From the NCBI GenBank assembly GCA_963826145.1, contig CAWGVW010000002.1, positions 806,001 through 870,000 on the forward strand: a DNA stretch of 64,000 nucleotides, read 5' to 3'. The stretch's first letter is position 1. Each line of letters begins with the position of its first letter. The notes beneath the pieces were generated by a model that worked only from the letters and a program-made list of their open reading frames with translations, was not told the DNA's origin and did no database searches. Source of the DNA: JBGPLJ01 sp963826145 (GTDB lineage Bacteria > Pseudomonadota > Gammaproteobacteria > Steroidobacterales > Steroidobacteraceae). Shown here piece by piece: positions 25,103-33,300 of this stretch. The position numbers and the translations under genes were made by a program.

Positions 25103-25822
25103 TCAGTTCTCTTGCGCCAGCAGCACGAGCTGCGTGCCTTCCGGGGCGATGAACATCGCGGAGGTCGCGGGATCGAGTGCGGACGGCAGACGAGTCTCGG
25201 GCGCGAGGCCCGCGGCCCGAATCTTCTCGAGCCTCAGCGGCAGGTCGGAATCGACGAACAGCAGTACGGGCTTGCTGAAATCTGCGGGCCGGTAAAAGCC
25301 GACGTCGAGATGATCACTGGTGAGGGAAATGCGCACGAAGGGTTCCTGCGATTCCTCCGTCGCCACGAAGCCGAGCTGGTCCCAGAACCTCACGGCAGCC
25401 GTGAAATCAGTCTGCGGGACGCCAAACTCCGAGAAATATCCGCAGAGCGAGGCCTGGTTGTCGTCGCGATCGGGAGGCGAAAATGTGCGCGCCTCGATGA
25501 GCGTCAGCATCTGTCCGCCCGGATCCGTGAAGCCGATTTCGTTGAACTCTTCTTCGCCGAGTTTCTGGAACGCGGGCTCGATGCCGAGCTGCTCGAGTCG
25601 CGCGAGATGCGGCCTCAAGTCCGGCTTCACGAAGGTGAGCGCCGGGGATGGAAATTCATAGGTGTGCAGGCCGATGGCGAGCCGCCCGTCGGTGGCGACG
25701 CCATAGGGATGGTTCCAGGTCTCGCCGACGGTCGCTTCCGAGAAGCCGAGGCGGCGATAGAAATCGAGCGAATCAAGCACATCGGGCGCGTTGACGCTGA
25801 CTTCGAGGAATCGACCGAGCAT
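25103..25822 (-). CDS. VOC (glyoxalase/bleomycin resistance) superfamily protein
   Basis: 239 residues with two beta-alpha-beta modules. The first begins FLEVSVNAPDVLDSLDFYRRLGF, the second TDFTAAVRFWDQLGFVATEE, and closing strands include VGFYRPADFSKPVLLFVDSDLP and AMFIAPEGTQLVLLAQ. Such two-module VOC proteins include dioxygenases, isomerases and resistance proteins, and the substrate cannot be read from sequence. It is transcribed with the S46-like gene, since only 6 bases separate stop and start. Repeat A2 lies about 50 bases upstream. Confidence 0.75.
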   Translation of the reverse strand: MLGRFLEVSVNAPDVLDSLDFYRRLGFSEATVGETWNHPYGVATDGRLAIGLHTYEFPSPALTFVKPDLRPHLARLEQLGIEPAFQKLGEEEFNEIGFTDPGGQMLTLIEARTFSPPDRDDNQASLCGYFSEFGVPQTDFTAAVRFWDQLGFVATEESQEPFVRISLTSDHLDVGFYRPADFSKPVLLFVDSDLPLRLEKIRAAGLAPETRLPSALDPATSAMFIAPEGTQLVLLAQEN

Positions 25823-25870
25823 GCGGGGCGCTCACACAGGGACGGCACCCCGAACAATAGCCGACGGGGG

Positions 25871-25949
25871 AAAAAGGGGACAGATTTATTTTTCGGAGTA
25901 TCTCGGCGATTGCACGAGAAATGCGGAAAAATAAATTTGTCCCCTTTTT
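25871..25949. repeat. Inverted repeat family A, copy 2
   Basis: Arms of 24 bases: 25871-25894 (AAAAAGGGGACAGATTTATT, then TTTC) and 25926-25949, with one mismatch and a 31-base spacer. The arm type is that of copy 1 at 12104-12160 but with TT where copy 1 has CT. The right arm ends on the first base of the MFS stop codon, so the element sits flush against the 3' end of that gene. Confidence 0.85.
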
Positions 25950-27157
25950 CAGCGGGCGAAGCGCGGCGGGACGACGAGGACGCAGGCGAGCGCGAAGAAC
26001 GATGCGGCGACCGTGAACACGATCATGGGCAGGCCGCCGTGCGTCGGAAACACGCTCACGATCTGCACTGATGCGCCCGAAATCAGGTTCTGGCCGAAGC
26101 CGATAAGGCTCGAGGCGAGGCCGGCGCTTTGCGGGGCGAGCGTGAGAGCCGCCGAGTTGATCTGCGGCAGCGCGAGTCCCTGCCCGAGTGCGAGCAGGCA
26201 CATCGGCAGATAGATGGCCCACGGCCCCGGCGTCTTGAGGAGCGCGAGCGCGAGCAACACGACCGCGAATACGACCTGCGCGGCGAGGCCGGTCCGCAGC
26301 ATCGATTCCTGGCGCCAGGTGTGGCCGAGCCGCGTCACGAGGAAATTGCCGAGGAAATAGCCGCCGGAAACGAATGCGGTGAAGAGCCCGAACTCCTCAG
26401 GCGATTTGTGATACTCGTTCTGCATCAGATAGGGCGTCGTTGCGACAAACACCTGGAAGATGGCGATGATCACGCCGCCTTCGATGAGATAGGCGAGGAA
26501 CAGCGGCCGGCGCACGAGATTTGCGGACATGCCGAGCACGTTCCGCCCCGCGGTCGCCGCCGTGCGGGTCTCCGGAATGAAGCGCCATGCCGACGTCACC
26601 ATTGCAAGCCCTGCGAGTGTCAGCAACACGAAGATGCTACGCCAGCCGAAGGCTGTCACCAGGAGGCCGCCGAAGAAGGGCGACAGGCCGTTCGCAAGCA
26701 CCATGACCATGGTGAGCGTCGCGATCATGCGAAACACACGCTCCGCGGGAAAGCTGTCGATCACGATGGCGCGTGCGACGACGAGTCCTGTCGACGTGCC
26801 GAGTGCCTGGATGGCGCGGCCTGCGACCAGCACCGGCAGGCTTGGTGCGAACAGACAGAGGAGCGAGCCGAGCGCGAACGTCATCATGCCCGTGAGCAGC
26901 ACCGGCCGGCGCCCGAAGCGATCAGACAAGGGGCCGGAAATCAGAATGCCGCAGGCAAATGCGGTGAGCGATGCGCTGACGGTCGCTTGTGCAACGGGGA
27001 GCGCAACGCCGAACGCCGCCTGCACGCGCGGCAGCGCCGGTAAATAAAGGAATGCCGATAGCGGTCCCGCGGCGTTCAGCGCACCGAGCAGCAGGACGAG
27101 GCGCTGTCCGCTGAGCGGTTTCCGGGGCGCTGCCGCGACGGGTGCCGGGCTGCTCAA
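25949..27157 (-). CDS. MFS drug-efflux transporter, Bcr/CflA type
   Basis: About 402 residues from TTG 27157, which overlaps the gabD stop (TTGA). Longer frames to 27334 run inside gabD and are unlikely. Twelve hydrophobic segments are visible. The signature loop GILISGPLSDRFGRRPVLLTG, then ALGSLLCLFAPSLPVLVAGR and ALGTSTGLVVARAIVIDSF, match the Bcr/CflA family of proton-driven exporters. The later SSLIGFGQNLISGA and PTHGGLPMIVFTV fit the C-terminal half. It closes the leftward xylose-linked run and may only be carried along by it. The substrate is unknown. Confidence 0.83.
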   Translation of the reverse strand: MSSPAPVAAAPRKPLSGQRLVLLLGALNAAGPLSAFLYLPALPRVQAAFGVALPVAQATVSASLTAFACGILISGPLSDRFGRRPVLLTGMMTFALGSLLCLFAPSLPVLVAGRAIQALGTSTGLVVARAIVIDSFPAERVFRMIATLTMVMVLANGLSPFFGGLLVTAFGWRSIFVLLTLAGLAMVTSAWRFIPETRTAATAGRNVLGMSANLVRRPLFLAYLIEGGVIIAIFQVFVATTPYLMQNEYHKSPEEFGLFTAFVSGGYFLGNFLVTRLGHTWRQESMLRTGLAAQVVFAVVLLALALLKTPGPWAIYLPMCLLALGQGLALPQINSAALTLAPQSAGLASSLIGFGQNLISGASVQIVSVFPTHGGLPMIVFTVAASFFALACVLVVPPRFAR

Positions 27158-28611
27158 TTCGTGACGCCACCCACGCAAACGTACTTGAGCTCTGTGAAAT
27201 CGAGGATGCCGTATTTCGAGCCTTCGCGACCCGTGCCGGATTCCTTCACGCCACCGAACGGCGCAACTTCCGTCGAGATGATGCCGGTGTTGAGCCCGAC
27301 GATGCCGTACTCCAGGCCCTCTGAGACGCGCCACGAGCGGGCGAGATCCCGCGTGTAGAAATACGCGGCGAGACCAAACTCCGTGTCGTTCGCCAGGCGC
27401 AGCGCTTCGGCTTCCGTCTTGAAGCGGAAGAGCGGCGCGACCGGGCCGAAGGTCTCCTCGCGGGCGATCAGCATTTCCGGTTTCACGTTCTTGAGCACCG
27501 TCGGCTCGAAGAATGTGCCGCCGAGGGCGTGGCGCTTGCCGCCATAGGCGACAGCCGCACCTTTCTTCAGCGCGTCTGCAATGTGCTCCTCGATCTTCTC
27601 GATCGCCTTCATGTCGATAAGCGGTCCCTGGTCGGTGGCGCCCTTCAGGCCATCGCCGACCTTGAGCCGCGCGACAGCGTCGATGAGTTTGCCCGCGAAT
27701 TCGTCATACACGCCGTCCTGCACGAGCAGTCGATTGGCACAGACGCAGGTCTGGCCGGTATTGCGGTACTTGCTCGCGATCGCGCCCTGCACGGCTGCGT
27801 CGAGGTCCGCGTCGTCAAAAACAATGAAGGGTGCGTTGCCGCCGAGCTCCATCGAAACCTTCTTCACCGTGCCCGCGCACTGCGCGATGAGTTTCTTGCC
27901 GACCTCGGTGGACCCTGTGAACGTGAGTTTGCGCACGATCGGATTCGAGGTCATCTCGCCGCCGATCGCGCGTGCATCGCCCGTGATGACGCTGAGGATG
28001 CCTTTGGGCACACCCGCTCGGGCCGCAAGCTCCGCCATCGCGAACGCGGAATACGGCGTCTGCGTCGCGGGTTTGACGACGATCGGGCAACCCGCCGCGA
28101 TCGCGGGCGCGGCCTTGCGCGTGATCATGGCCGCCGGAAAATTCCAGGGCGTGATGGCCGCGACGACGCCGACAGGCTGACGCAGCACAAGGATGCGCTT
28201 GTCGGGCTGATGGCCCGGGATCACATCGCCGTACACGCGCTTGCCTTCCTCGGCGAACCATTCGATGAAGGAGGCCGCGTACGCGATCTCACCCTTCGAT
28301 TCCGCGAGCGGCTTGCCCTGCTCGGCCGTCATGAGCATGGCGAGATCGTCCTGGTTCGCCATCATCAGGTCGAACCACTTGCGCAGGATTACGGCGCGTT
28401 CCTTCGCAGTCCGCGCCGCCCACGGCGCAAAGGCCTTCTGTGCCGCTTCGATCGCACGCTTCGTTTCGGCGGCGCCCATGTTCGGCACGGTACCGATCTT
28501 TTCGCCGGTCGCGGGATTCGTCACGGGCAGGGTGGCGCCCGAGTTCGCGTCGCACCACGCGCCGTCGATGTAGCACTGCTGGCGAAGGAGGGTGGGATCT
28601 TTGAGATGCAT
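27154..28611 (-). CDS. gabD: NAD(P)-dependent succinate-semialdehyde dehydrogenase
   Basis: 485 residues, collinear with E. coli GabD throughout: DPTLLRQQCYIDGAWCDANSG, GKPLAESKGEIAYAASFIEWF, TPWNFPAAMITRKAAPAIAAG, the cofactor block FTGSTEVGKKL, catalytic Glu in MELGGNAPF, catalytic Cys in GQTCVCANR, and the close INTGIIS-like LNTGIISTEVAPFGGVK. It oxidises succinic semialdehyde to succinate. In this setting, downstream of XylX- and XylB-like genes, it could also oxidise 2-oxoglutarate semialdehyde, the last intermediate of oxidative pentose breakdown, since related SSADHs do so. That second role is inferred from position. Confidence 0.9.
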   Translation of the reverse strand: MHLKDPTLLRQQCYIDGAWCDANSGATLPVTNPATGEKIGTVPNMGAAETKRAIEAAQKAFAPWAARTAKERAVILRKWFDLMMANQDDLAMLMTAEQGKPLAESKGEIAYAASFIEWFAEEGKRVYGDVIPGHQPDKRILVLRQPVGVVAAITPWNFPAAMITRKAAPAIAAGCPIVVKPATQTPYSAFAMAELAARAGVPKGILSVITGDARAIGGEMTSNPIVRKLTFTGSTEVGKKLIAQCAGTVKKVSMELGGNAPFIVFDDADLDAAVQGAIASKYRNTGQTCVCANRLLVQDGVYDEFAGKLIDAVARLKVGDGLKGATDQGPLIDMKAIEKIEEHIADALKKGAAVAYGGKRHALGGTFFEPTVLKNVKPEMLIAREETFGPVAPLFRFKTEAEALRLANDTEFGLAAYFYTRDLARSWRVSEGLEYGIVGLNTGIISTEVAPFGGVKESGTGREGSKYGILDFTELKYVCVGGVTN

Positions 28612-28652
28612 GACGAGGTCCTCGAGGGGCGCTGGATGTTGTTCGTCCGAAA

Positions 28653-29321
28653 TCAGCCGACGTGTTCGTGCAGGAACTTGAGCGTCCGCTCTTTCGCGAG
28701 CGCCGCGCTCTTCGGTTCGTAAGTGGCACGGTGGCTGCAGTTGAATCCGTGGTCGGCGCCCTTGTACTGGTAGAAGGTGCCTTCCGGGCGTGCTTCCTGG
28801 ATCTGCTGGATCATGGAGTCGGGAATGCTCTTATCGAGTTCACCGAAGTGATAGAGGATCGGGCAGCGCGGCTTGTCCTTGAGGTACTGCGTGATGCGGC
28901 CGCCGTAATACGAAACGGCGGCGGCGATGTTCGAGTGGGCGGCTGCAAGGTAGGCCATCGTGCCGCCCCAGCAGTAGCCGACCACGCCGACCTTGCCCGC
29001 GCTCTCAACGGTGGCAATCCCCGCCAGGAAATCGAGCAGGATCTTGTCCGGCTGCAGTTCCATCATCAGCTCGCGGCCTTTCGAGATGCCGGGCGTGTCG
29101 TAGCCAAGCTCGACGCCCGGCCTGGCACGGTCAAAAAAGGCTGGTGCCACAGTGAGATAGCCGTCCGCGGCGTATTCGTCCACGACCTCACGGATGTGGG
29201 CATTGACGCCAAAGATCTCCTGGATGATCACGATGCCGCCGCGCGGCTTGCCCGCTGGATCGGCCCGATAGGCATCGAGTTGAAAGCCGTCGCCGGCGAT
29301 CAGCCTGATCTTCTGTCCCAT
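28653..29321 (-). CDS. Dienelactone hydrolase family protein
   Basis: 222 residues from ATG 29321. Alpha/beta hydrolase fold with the DLH nucleophile motif VGVVGYCWGGTMAY (Cys nucleophile), an acidic residue in FGELDKSIPD and His in KGADHGFNCSHR. The N terminus IRLIAGDGFQLDAYRADPAG, GGIVIIQEIFGVNAHIREV is typical. Family members open cyclic lactones such as dienelactone. A sugar-lactone role beside the xylose genes would fill the missing lactonase step, but DLH proteins are common and this is a guess. It lies 41 bases upstream of gabD and downstream of repeat B2. Confidence 0.87.
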   Translation of the reverse strand: MGQKIRLIAGDGFQLDAYRADPAGKPRGGIVIIQEIFGVNAHIREVVDEYAADGYLTVAPAFFDRARPGVELGYDTPGISKGRELMMELQPDKILLDFLAGIATVESAGKVGVVGYCWGGTMAYLAAAHSNIAAAVSYYGGRITQYLKDKPRCPILYHFGELDKSIPDSMIQQIQEARPEGTFYQYKGADHGFNCSHRATYEPKSAALAKERTLKFLHEHVG

Positions 29322-29365
29322 GGTGCAGTCCTCGCCGATCCCAAGGGCCGGCAAGAATACCCGAT

Positions 29366-29439
29366 GGTGCCGGGTCGTGCTTTTCGTGCTTATTGGCGGC
29401 CGGTCGGCGCAATAAGCACGAAAAGCACGACCCGGCACC
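29366..29439. repeat. Inverted repeat family B, copy 2
   Basis: Perfect 30-base arms (29366-29395 and 29410-29439) around a 14-base loop, with arms of the same sequence as copy 1 at 16679-16749 apart from two bases. It begins one base past the SSS symporter stop and separates it from the dienelactone hydrolase gene on the same strand. In both copies the element abuts the 3' end of a minus-strand gene. Confidence 0.87.
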
Positions 29440-29440
29440 T

Positions 29441-31163
29441 CTACTGGTCGAGCCAGAAGCTGAAGTAGAGGTACATGCCGCCGACGGCGAGCAGGATGAA
29501 GGTCGCCATCAGCTTGTTGCCCCAGTCCCAGCTGCTGCGGATTTCTTCGCCGGCTTGCGCGCGGATGGAACCGTAGGTGAGGCCGCTGACCTGTGCCTCC
29601 GTCGGCGCGGGCGAGGTGAGCGAGCCGACGACGAGCAGCACGACGCTGATCGCGAACAGCACGCCCGTGGCGTAGAGGAAATTGAAGTCGCCGATCGCGG
29701 CGAGCCACGACGGGCTCTCGATCTTGCCGGCGCCGAAGAACGCCTGGCAGGTGAGCTTCAGCATGCCGAGGATGAAGCCGCCCGGCGAGTCCCCACACGG
29801 CGCCGCGCCCGTTCACGCGCTTCCAGAAAAGTCCGAGCAGGAATACGGCGGTGATCGGCGGCGCGAGATAGCCCTGCACGCTTTGCAGGTACTGATACAA
29901 GCCGCCGCCCGAGATGAGCTTCATCACCGGGATCCAGAGGATGCCAAGCCCCACGACCACCGCCGTCGCGATGCGGCCGACGAGCAGCAGATGCTGGTCG
30001 GATTTGCCGGGGCGCAGCTTTTCATAGATGTCGACCGTGAACAGCGACGCGCTCGAGTTGAAGAGCGACGCCAGCGAACTCATCAGTGCCGCCAGCAGGC
30101 ACGCGACAATCAGGCCGCGCATGCCCGCCGGCAGAAGCGTCGCCACCAGCGTCGGAAATACCGTGTCGCCGTCGATCACCAGCACGCCATCGGAAACTTT
30201 CATCGGCAGGGCGATGAGTCCCTTCTGATGCAGCGCCCAGCCGATCATGCCCGGAACCAGAAAGATGAGAACCGGCCAGATCTTGAGGATGCCGCCGAAG
30301 AGCGCGCCGCGCCGCGCAGTCGCAAGATCTTTCGCGGCGAGCGTCCGTTGCACGATGTATTGGTCGGTGCACCAGTACCAGATGCCGACGATGGGCGAAG
30401 CGATGAGCGCGCCGAGCCACGGGAAATTGGGGTTATCGAGGTTATGCCATAGCGCGAAGGCTTCCTTGTTCGTCTTGGCCACTTCCACCAGCTGGTGCCA
30501 GCCCGCGAACACGCCGTCGCCGTGGCCGAGTTTCGTGAGTCCGATGAAGGTCACGATGAAGGAGCCCAGCAGGATGATGACGGCCTGCGGCGCTTCGGTC
30601 GCCATGATCGCCCGCATGCCGCCGAATACCGTGTACACGCCGGTGATGATCACCGTCGAGAAGGCGCCGATCCAGAACGCGTTCTCGCGCGTGCCGAAAG
30701 TATCCGGCAGCAGTGCCTGGAACACGATCGCGCCGGCGAACACCGTGACGCTCACTTTGGTCAGTACATACGCGGACAGCGACACGACCGAGAGAATCGT
30801 GCGCGCACTCGCGTTGAAGCGCCGTTCGAGGAACTCCGGGATCGTGCGCACGCCCGACTTGTAATAGAAGGGCACGAAGAATCCCGACAGCAGGATCAGG
30901 ACCCAGGCATGGAATTCCCAGTGCGCGATCGTCATGCCGGTCGAAGCACCCTGGCCCGCAAGGCCGACGATGTGTTCGGAGCCGATGTTCGACGCGAAGA
31001 TCGAGCAGCCGATGAGGACGAAGCCCACGTTGCGGCCCGCGAGGAAGTAGTCGACGTTGTTCTTCTGGCGGCGTCCGTACCACCACGCGAGATACGCGAT
31101 CAGCAGGAAATACAGGCCGATCACGATCCAGTCGAGACCCGTGAGGGTTGCATGGGTTTGCAT
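29441..31163 (-). pseudogene. Sodium:solute (sugar) symporter, SSS family, one frameshift
   Basis: From ATG 31163 the frame gives an SSS/SGLT-type transporter: LDWIVIGLYFLLIAYLAWWYG, GFVLIGCSIFASNIGSEHIVG, SGVRTIPEFLERRFN and WYWCTDQYIVQRTLAAKD. At about 29782-29784 (CCC on the plus strand) the frame shifts. The rest continues in another frame as GFILGMLKLTCQAFFGAGK to YFSFWLDQ. Dropping one base gives exactly 573 residues. It lies 44 bases after xylB, so import of a pentose or other sugar is likely. Without correction, the frame would run on into the dienelactone hydrolase as a false fusion. Confidence 0.85.
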
Positions 31164-31207
31164 GGGGCTGCCCTGTGTCAGTGTCTATATAGAGTGGCGA
31201 GCTCGGC

Positions 31208-31954
31208 TCAACACCAACCCGCATCGATCCAGTACTCGTGACCTGTGCACATGCGGCCATCGTCCGATGCCAGGAACAGCACCAGTGCAGCCACGTGTTC
31301 GGGGTGCAGCCGCGCCTTGAGACATTGCTCGGCGACGATCTCCGCTTCGCCTTCGGGCGTGTACCACTTCATCTGCCGCGGCGTCTTGACGTTGCCGGGC
31401 ACCACGCAGCAAACGCGGATGGCGTCCGCGCCGTATTCGCGTGCGAGGGCGCGGGTCATGCCTTCGATTCCGGCCTTGGCCGTTTCATAAACGACGAGAT
31501 TCGTGATGCCGAGGTGCCAGGAGATCGAGCCCATGTTGACGATCGCGCCGCCGCCGCGCTGCTTCATGCCGGGGACCACGGCCTGCGTGCAGAAGAACTG
31601 GTGACGCAGATTGACCGCCATCCGATCGTCCCAGTACGCGCCGGTGACGGCCTCGGGAGTGTGGCGGTCGTCGTTCGCGGCGTTGTTGACGAGCACGTCC
31701 ACGGGGCCGATCGCTGCGAAGGCCGCGGCGATCGCGTCGAGGTCGGTGAGATCGCAGCGGCGGAAGACGGGTGTGATGGGTGAACGACCAAGCGAGCGTA
31801 CGAGTTCGTGTGACTCCGCTTCCAGGACGTCGAGAAAGATGACCTCGGACCCCTGGTGCGCGAATGCCTGCACGATGCCGGCGCCGATGCCGGAGCCGCC
31901 GCCCGTCACAACGACACGCTTGCCCTTGAGACTCGGATAAATTGCTTCGCTCAT
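31208..31954 (-). CDS. xylB: D-xylose 1-dehydrogenase-like SDR (XylB type)
   Basis: 248 residues, the length of Caulobacter XylB, and recognisably collinear with it from memory: AIYPSLKGKRVVVTGGGSGIG, AHQGSEVIFLDV, VNNAANDDRHTPEAVTGAYW, GGGAIVNMGSISWHLG, the catalytic Tyr and Lys in VYETAKAGIEGMTRALAREYG, and VPGNVKTPRQMKWYTPEGEA to CTGHEYWIDAGWC. The enzyme oxidises D-xylose to xylonolactone with NAD+, the first step of the Weimberg pathway. Its ATG overlaps the xylX stop (ATGA), so the two are coupled. L-arabinose dehydrogenases of this class are an alternative. Confidence 0.85.
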   Translation of the reverse strand: MSEAIYPSLKGKRVVVTGGGSGIGAGIVQAFAHQGSEVIFLDVLEAESHELVRSLGRSPITPVFRRCDLTDLDAIAAAFAAIGPVDVLVNNAANDDRHTPEAVTGAYWDDRMAVNLRHQFFCTQAVVPGMKQRGGGAIVNMGSISWHLGITNLVVYETAKAGIEGMTRALAREYGADAIRVCCVVPGNVKTPRQMKWYTPEGEAEIVAEQCLKARLHPEHVAALVLFLASDDGRMCTGHEYWIDAGWC

Positions 31955-33120
31955 GATTTCTGTCCGCCAAGCAGGCCGCGGTCCGCAAGATTTCGCATGA
32001 GGGCCGAGACGCCGAACGTCCAGGGCGGCGCCGCGTCGCAGTGGGCAACCTGGTTCTCCAGCACGCCGAGTGTCGGCGTCATGACGCGCACCCGATCGCC
32101 CACCCTGTGTGTGAAACCGAGTCCCTTCGCACCACGATCCTCGGTCGGTGCGAACATCGTGCCAAGGTAGAGCGCGAATCCGTCCGGGTACTGATGATGC
32201 TTGCCGATCGTCTGGCCGACGAGTTCGGACGGGTCGCGGCTGATAAGACCCATCGAGCTCTTGCCTTCAAGCACGAAGCCATCGGACCCTTCGATTTCGA
32301 GGTGCACGACCGCGCTGCGGATGGCGTCTAGTGTGAAAGCCGTATCGAAGAGCCGCACACAGGGACCGATGGCAGCGGAGGCGTTGTTGTCCTTCGCCTT
32401 GCCGAGGAGGAGGGCCGAGCGGCCTTCGAAGTCGCGGAGGTTCACGTCATTACCGAGCGCCGCACCACGTGGGCGCCCGAGGCTGTCGCACACCACGACG
32501 ATTTCCGGCTCCGGATTGTTCCAGTGGCTGTCGGCGCGCACGCCGACGTAGTCTCCCCAGCCGACCGACGACAACGCCGGCGCCTTCGTGAACACCTCCG
32601 CATCGGGACCGATCGCGACCTCGAGGTACTGCGACCAGAGACCATCGGCGATCAGCGCGTCCTTCAGTTTTGCCGCGTCCGCGGAACCCGGGCGCACGCT
32701 TTTCAGGTCGGCGCCGATACGATCGGCGAGCTGCCGCCGAATTCGGTCCGCCGCGGCGAGATCGCCGCGTGCGCGCTCCTCGATCACGCGCTCGAGCGTC
32801 GATACGGCGAACGTTACGCCCGCGGCTTTCACGCACTGCAGGTCGATCGGCGAAAGCAAGCGAGCTTTGGCCTGGGCCGCGTCCAGTGCCCAAGCGGGCC
32901 TCAAGTCGAGGTCGGCGAAAGAACCCCGATCCTCGCCCCGCGGCATTTCCGTGCGCGATGAAAATCGATTCAGGAGTTCAGCGGTGGTCGGCGCAATGCG
33001 TGACACGTCGGCAACACGCCCGTCGCGGACGAGCACCGGTGTCGGTCCTTCGCCGAAATCGATGCGGCCGAGGAGCGTTGCTTCCCGCCAATCGCCCGGA
33101 AGAAATTCGCTGGGGTTCAC
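31951..33120 (-). CDS. xylX: FAH-family 2-keto-3-deoxy-xylonate dehydratase-like protein (XylX type)
   Basis: 389 residues from GTG 33120. It opens FLPGDWREATLLGRIDFGEG and PTPVLVRDGRVADVSRIAPT, like Caulobacter XylX. FAH-fold blocks follow: VKAAGVTFAVSTLERVIEER, YVGVRADSHWNNPEPEIVVV (metal-binding E.E), GNDVNLRDFEGRSALLLGKA and GPCVRLFDTAFTLDAIRSAV. The reaction removes water from 2-keto-3-deoxy-xylonate (or -arabinonate) to give 2-oxoglutarate semialdehyde. It is first in the leftward operon, behind a possible xylose operator. Xylonate dehydratase (xylD) is not in the window. Confidence 0.82.
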   Translation of the reverse strand: MNPSEFLPGDWREATLLGRIDFGEGPTPVLVRDGRVADVSRIAPTTAELLNRFSSRTEMPRGEDRGSFADLDLRPAWALDAAQAKARLLSPIDLQCVKAAGVTFAVSTLERVIEERARGDLAAADRIRRQLADRIGADLKSVRPGSADAAKLKDALIADGLWSQYLEVAIGPDAEVFTKAPALSSVGWGDYVGVRADSHWNNPEPEIVVVCDSLGRPRGAALGNDVNLRDFEGRSALLLGKAKDNNASAAIGPCVRLFDTAFTLDAIRSAVVHLEIEGSDGFVLEGKSSMGLISRDPSELVGQTIGKHHQYPDGFALYLGTMFAPTEDRGAKGLGFTHRVGDRVRVMTPTLGVLENQVAHCDAAPPWTFGVSALMRNLADRGLLGGQKS

Positions 33121-33142
33121 CGGAGGCCTTAAATTGCGCTCT

Positions 33143-33182
33143 TGTTAGCGTTACCATCGATCGTCGCGCACTATGTTGTCAA
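33143..33182 (-). promoter_or_regulatory. Putative xylX promoter with XylR/LacI-type operator
   Basis: Reading leftward, TTGACA (33182-33177) is a perfect -35 box, with a weak -10 near 33155-33160. Overlapping that -10 and the likely start point is TGTTAGCGTTACCA (33143-33156). As I remember the Caulobacter xylose operator, TGTTAGCGCTACCA, this differs by one base. The site lies 23 bases before the xylX start, where a LacI-family repressor would block transcription until xylose is present. No xylR gene is in the window. Confidence 0.6.
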
Positions 33183-33300
33183 GCATGCACGAGTGCGGAA
33201 GTTTCGTCCCCCGACGCTTGCGACCAGTTAGACTGGCGGGCGTCCGGGGGACGCGTCGTCGAGCCATCACCATTTTATCGGGGTCGTGCGCGCGCCATAC

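Noticed and set aside
28653..31163. A single 836-codon frame joining the SSS symporter to the dienelactone hydrolase
   Set aside because: The join is out-of-frame filler between 29322 and 29780 that contains repeat B2. The symporter's true C terminus lies in another frame after a one-base gain.
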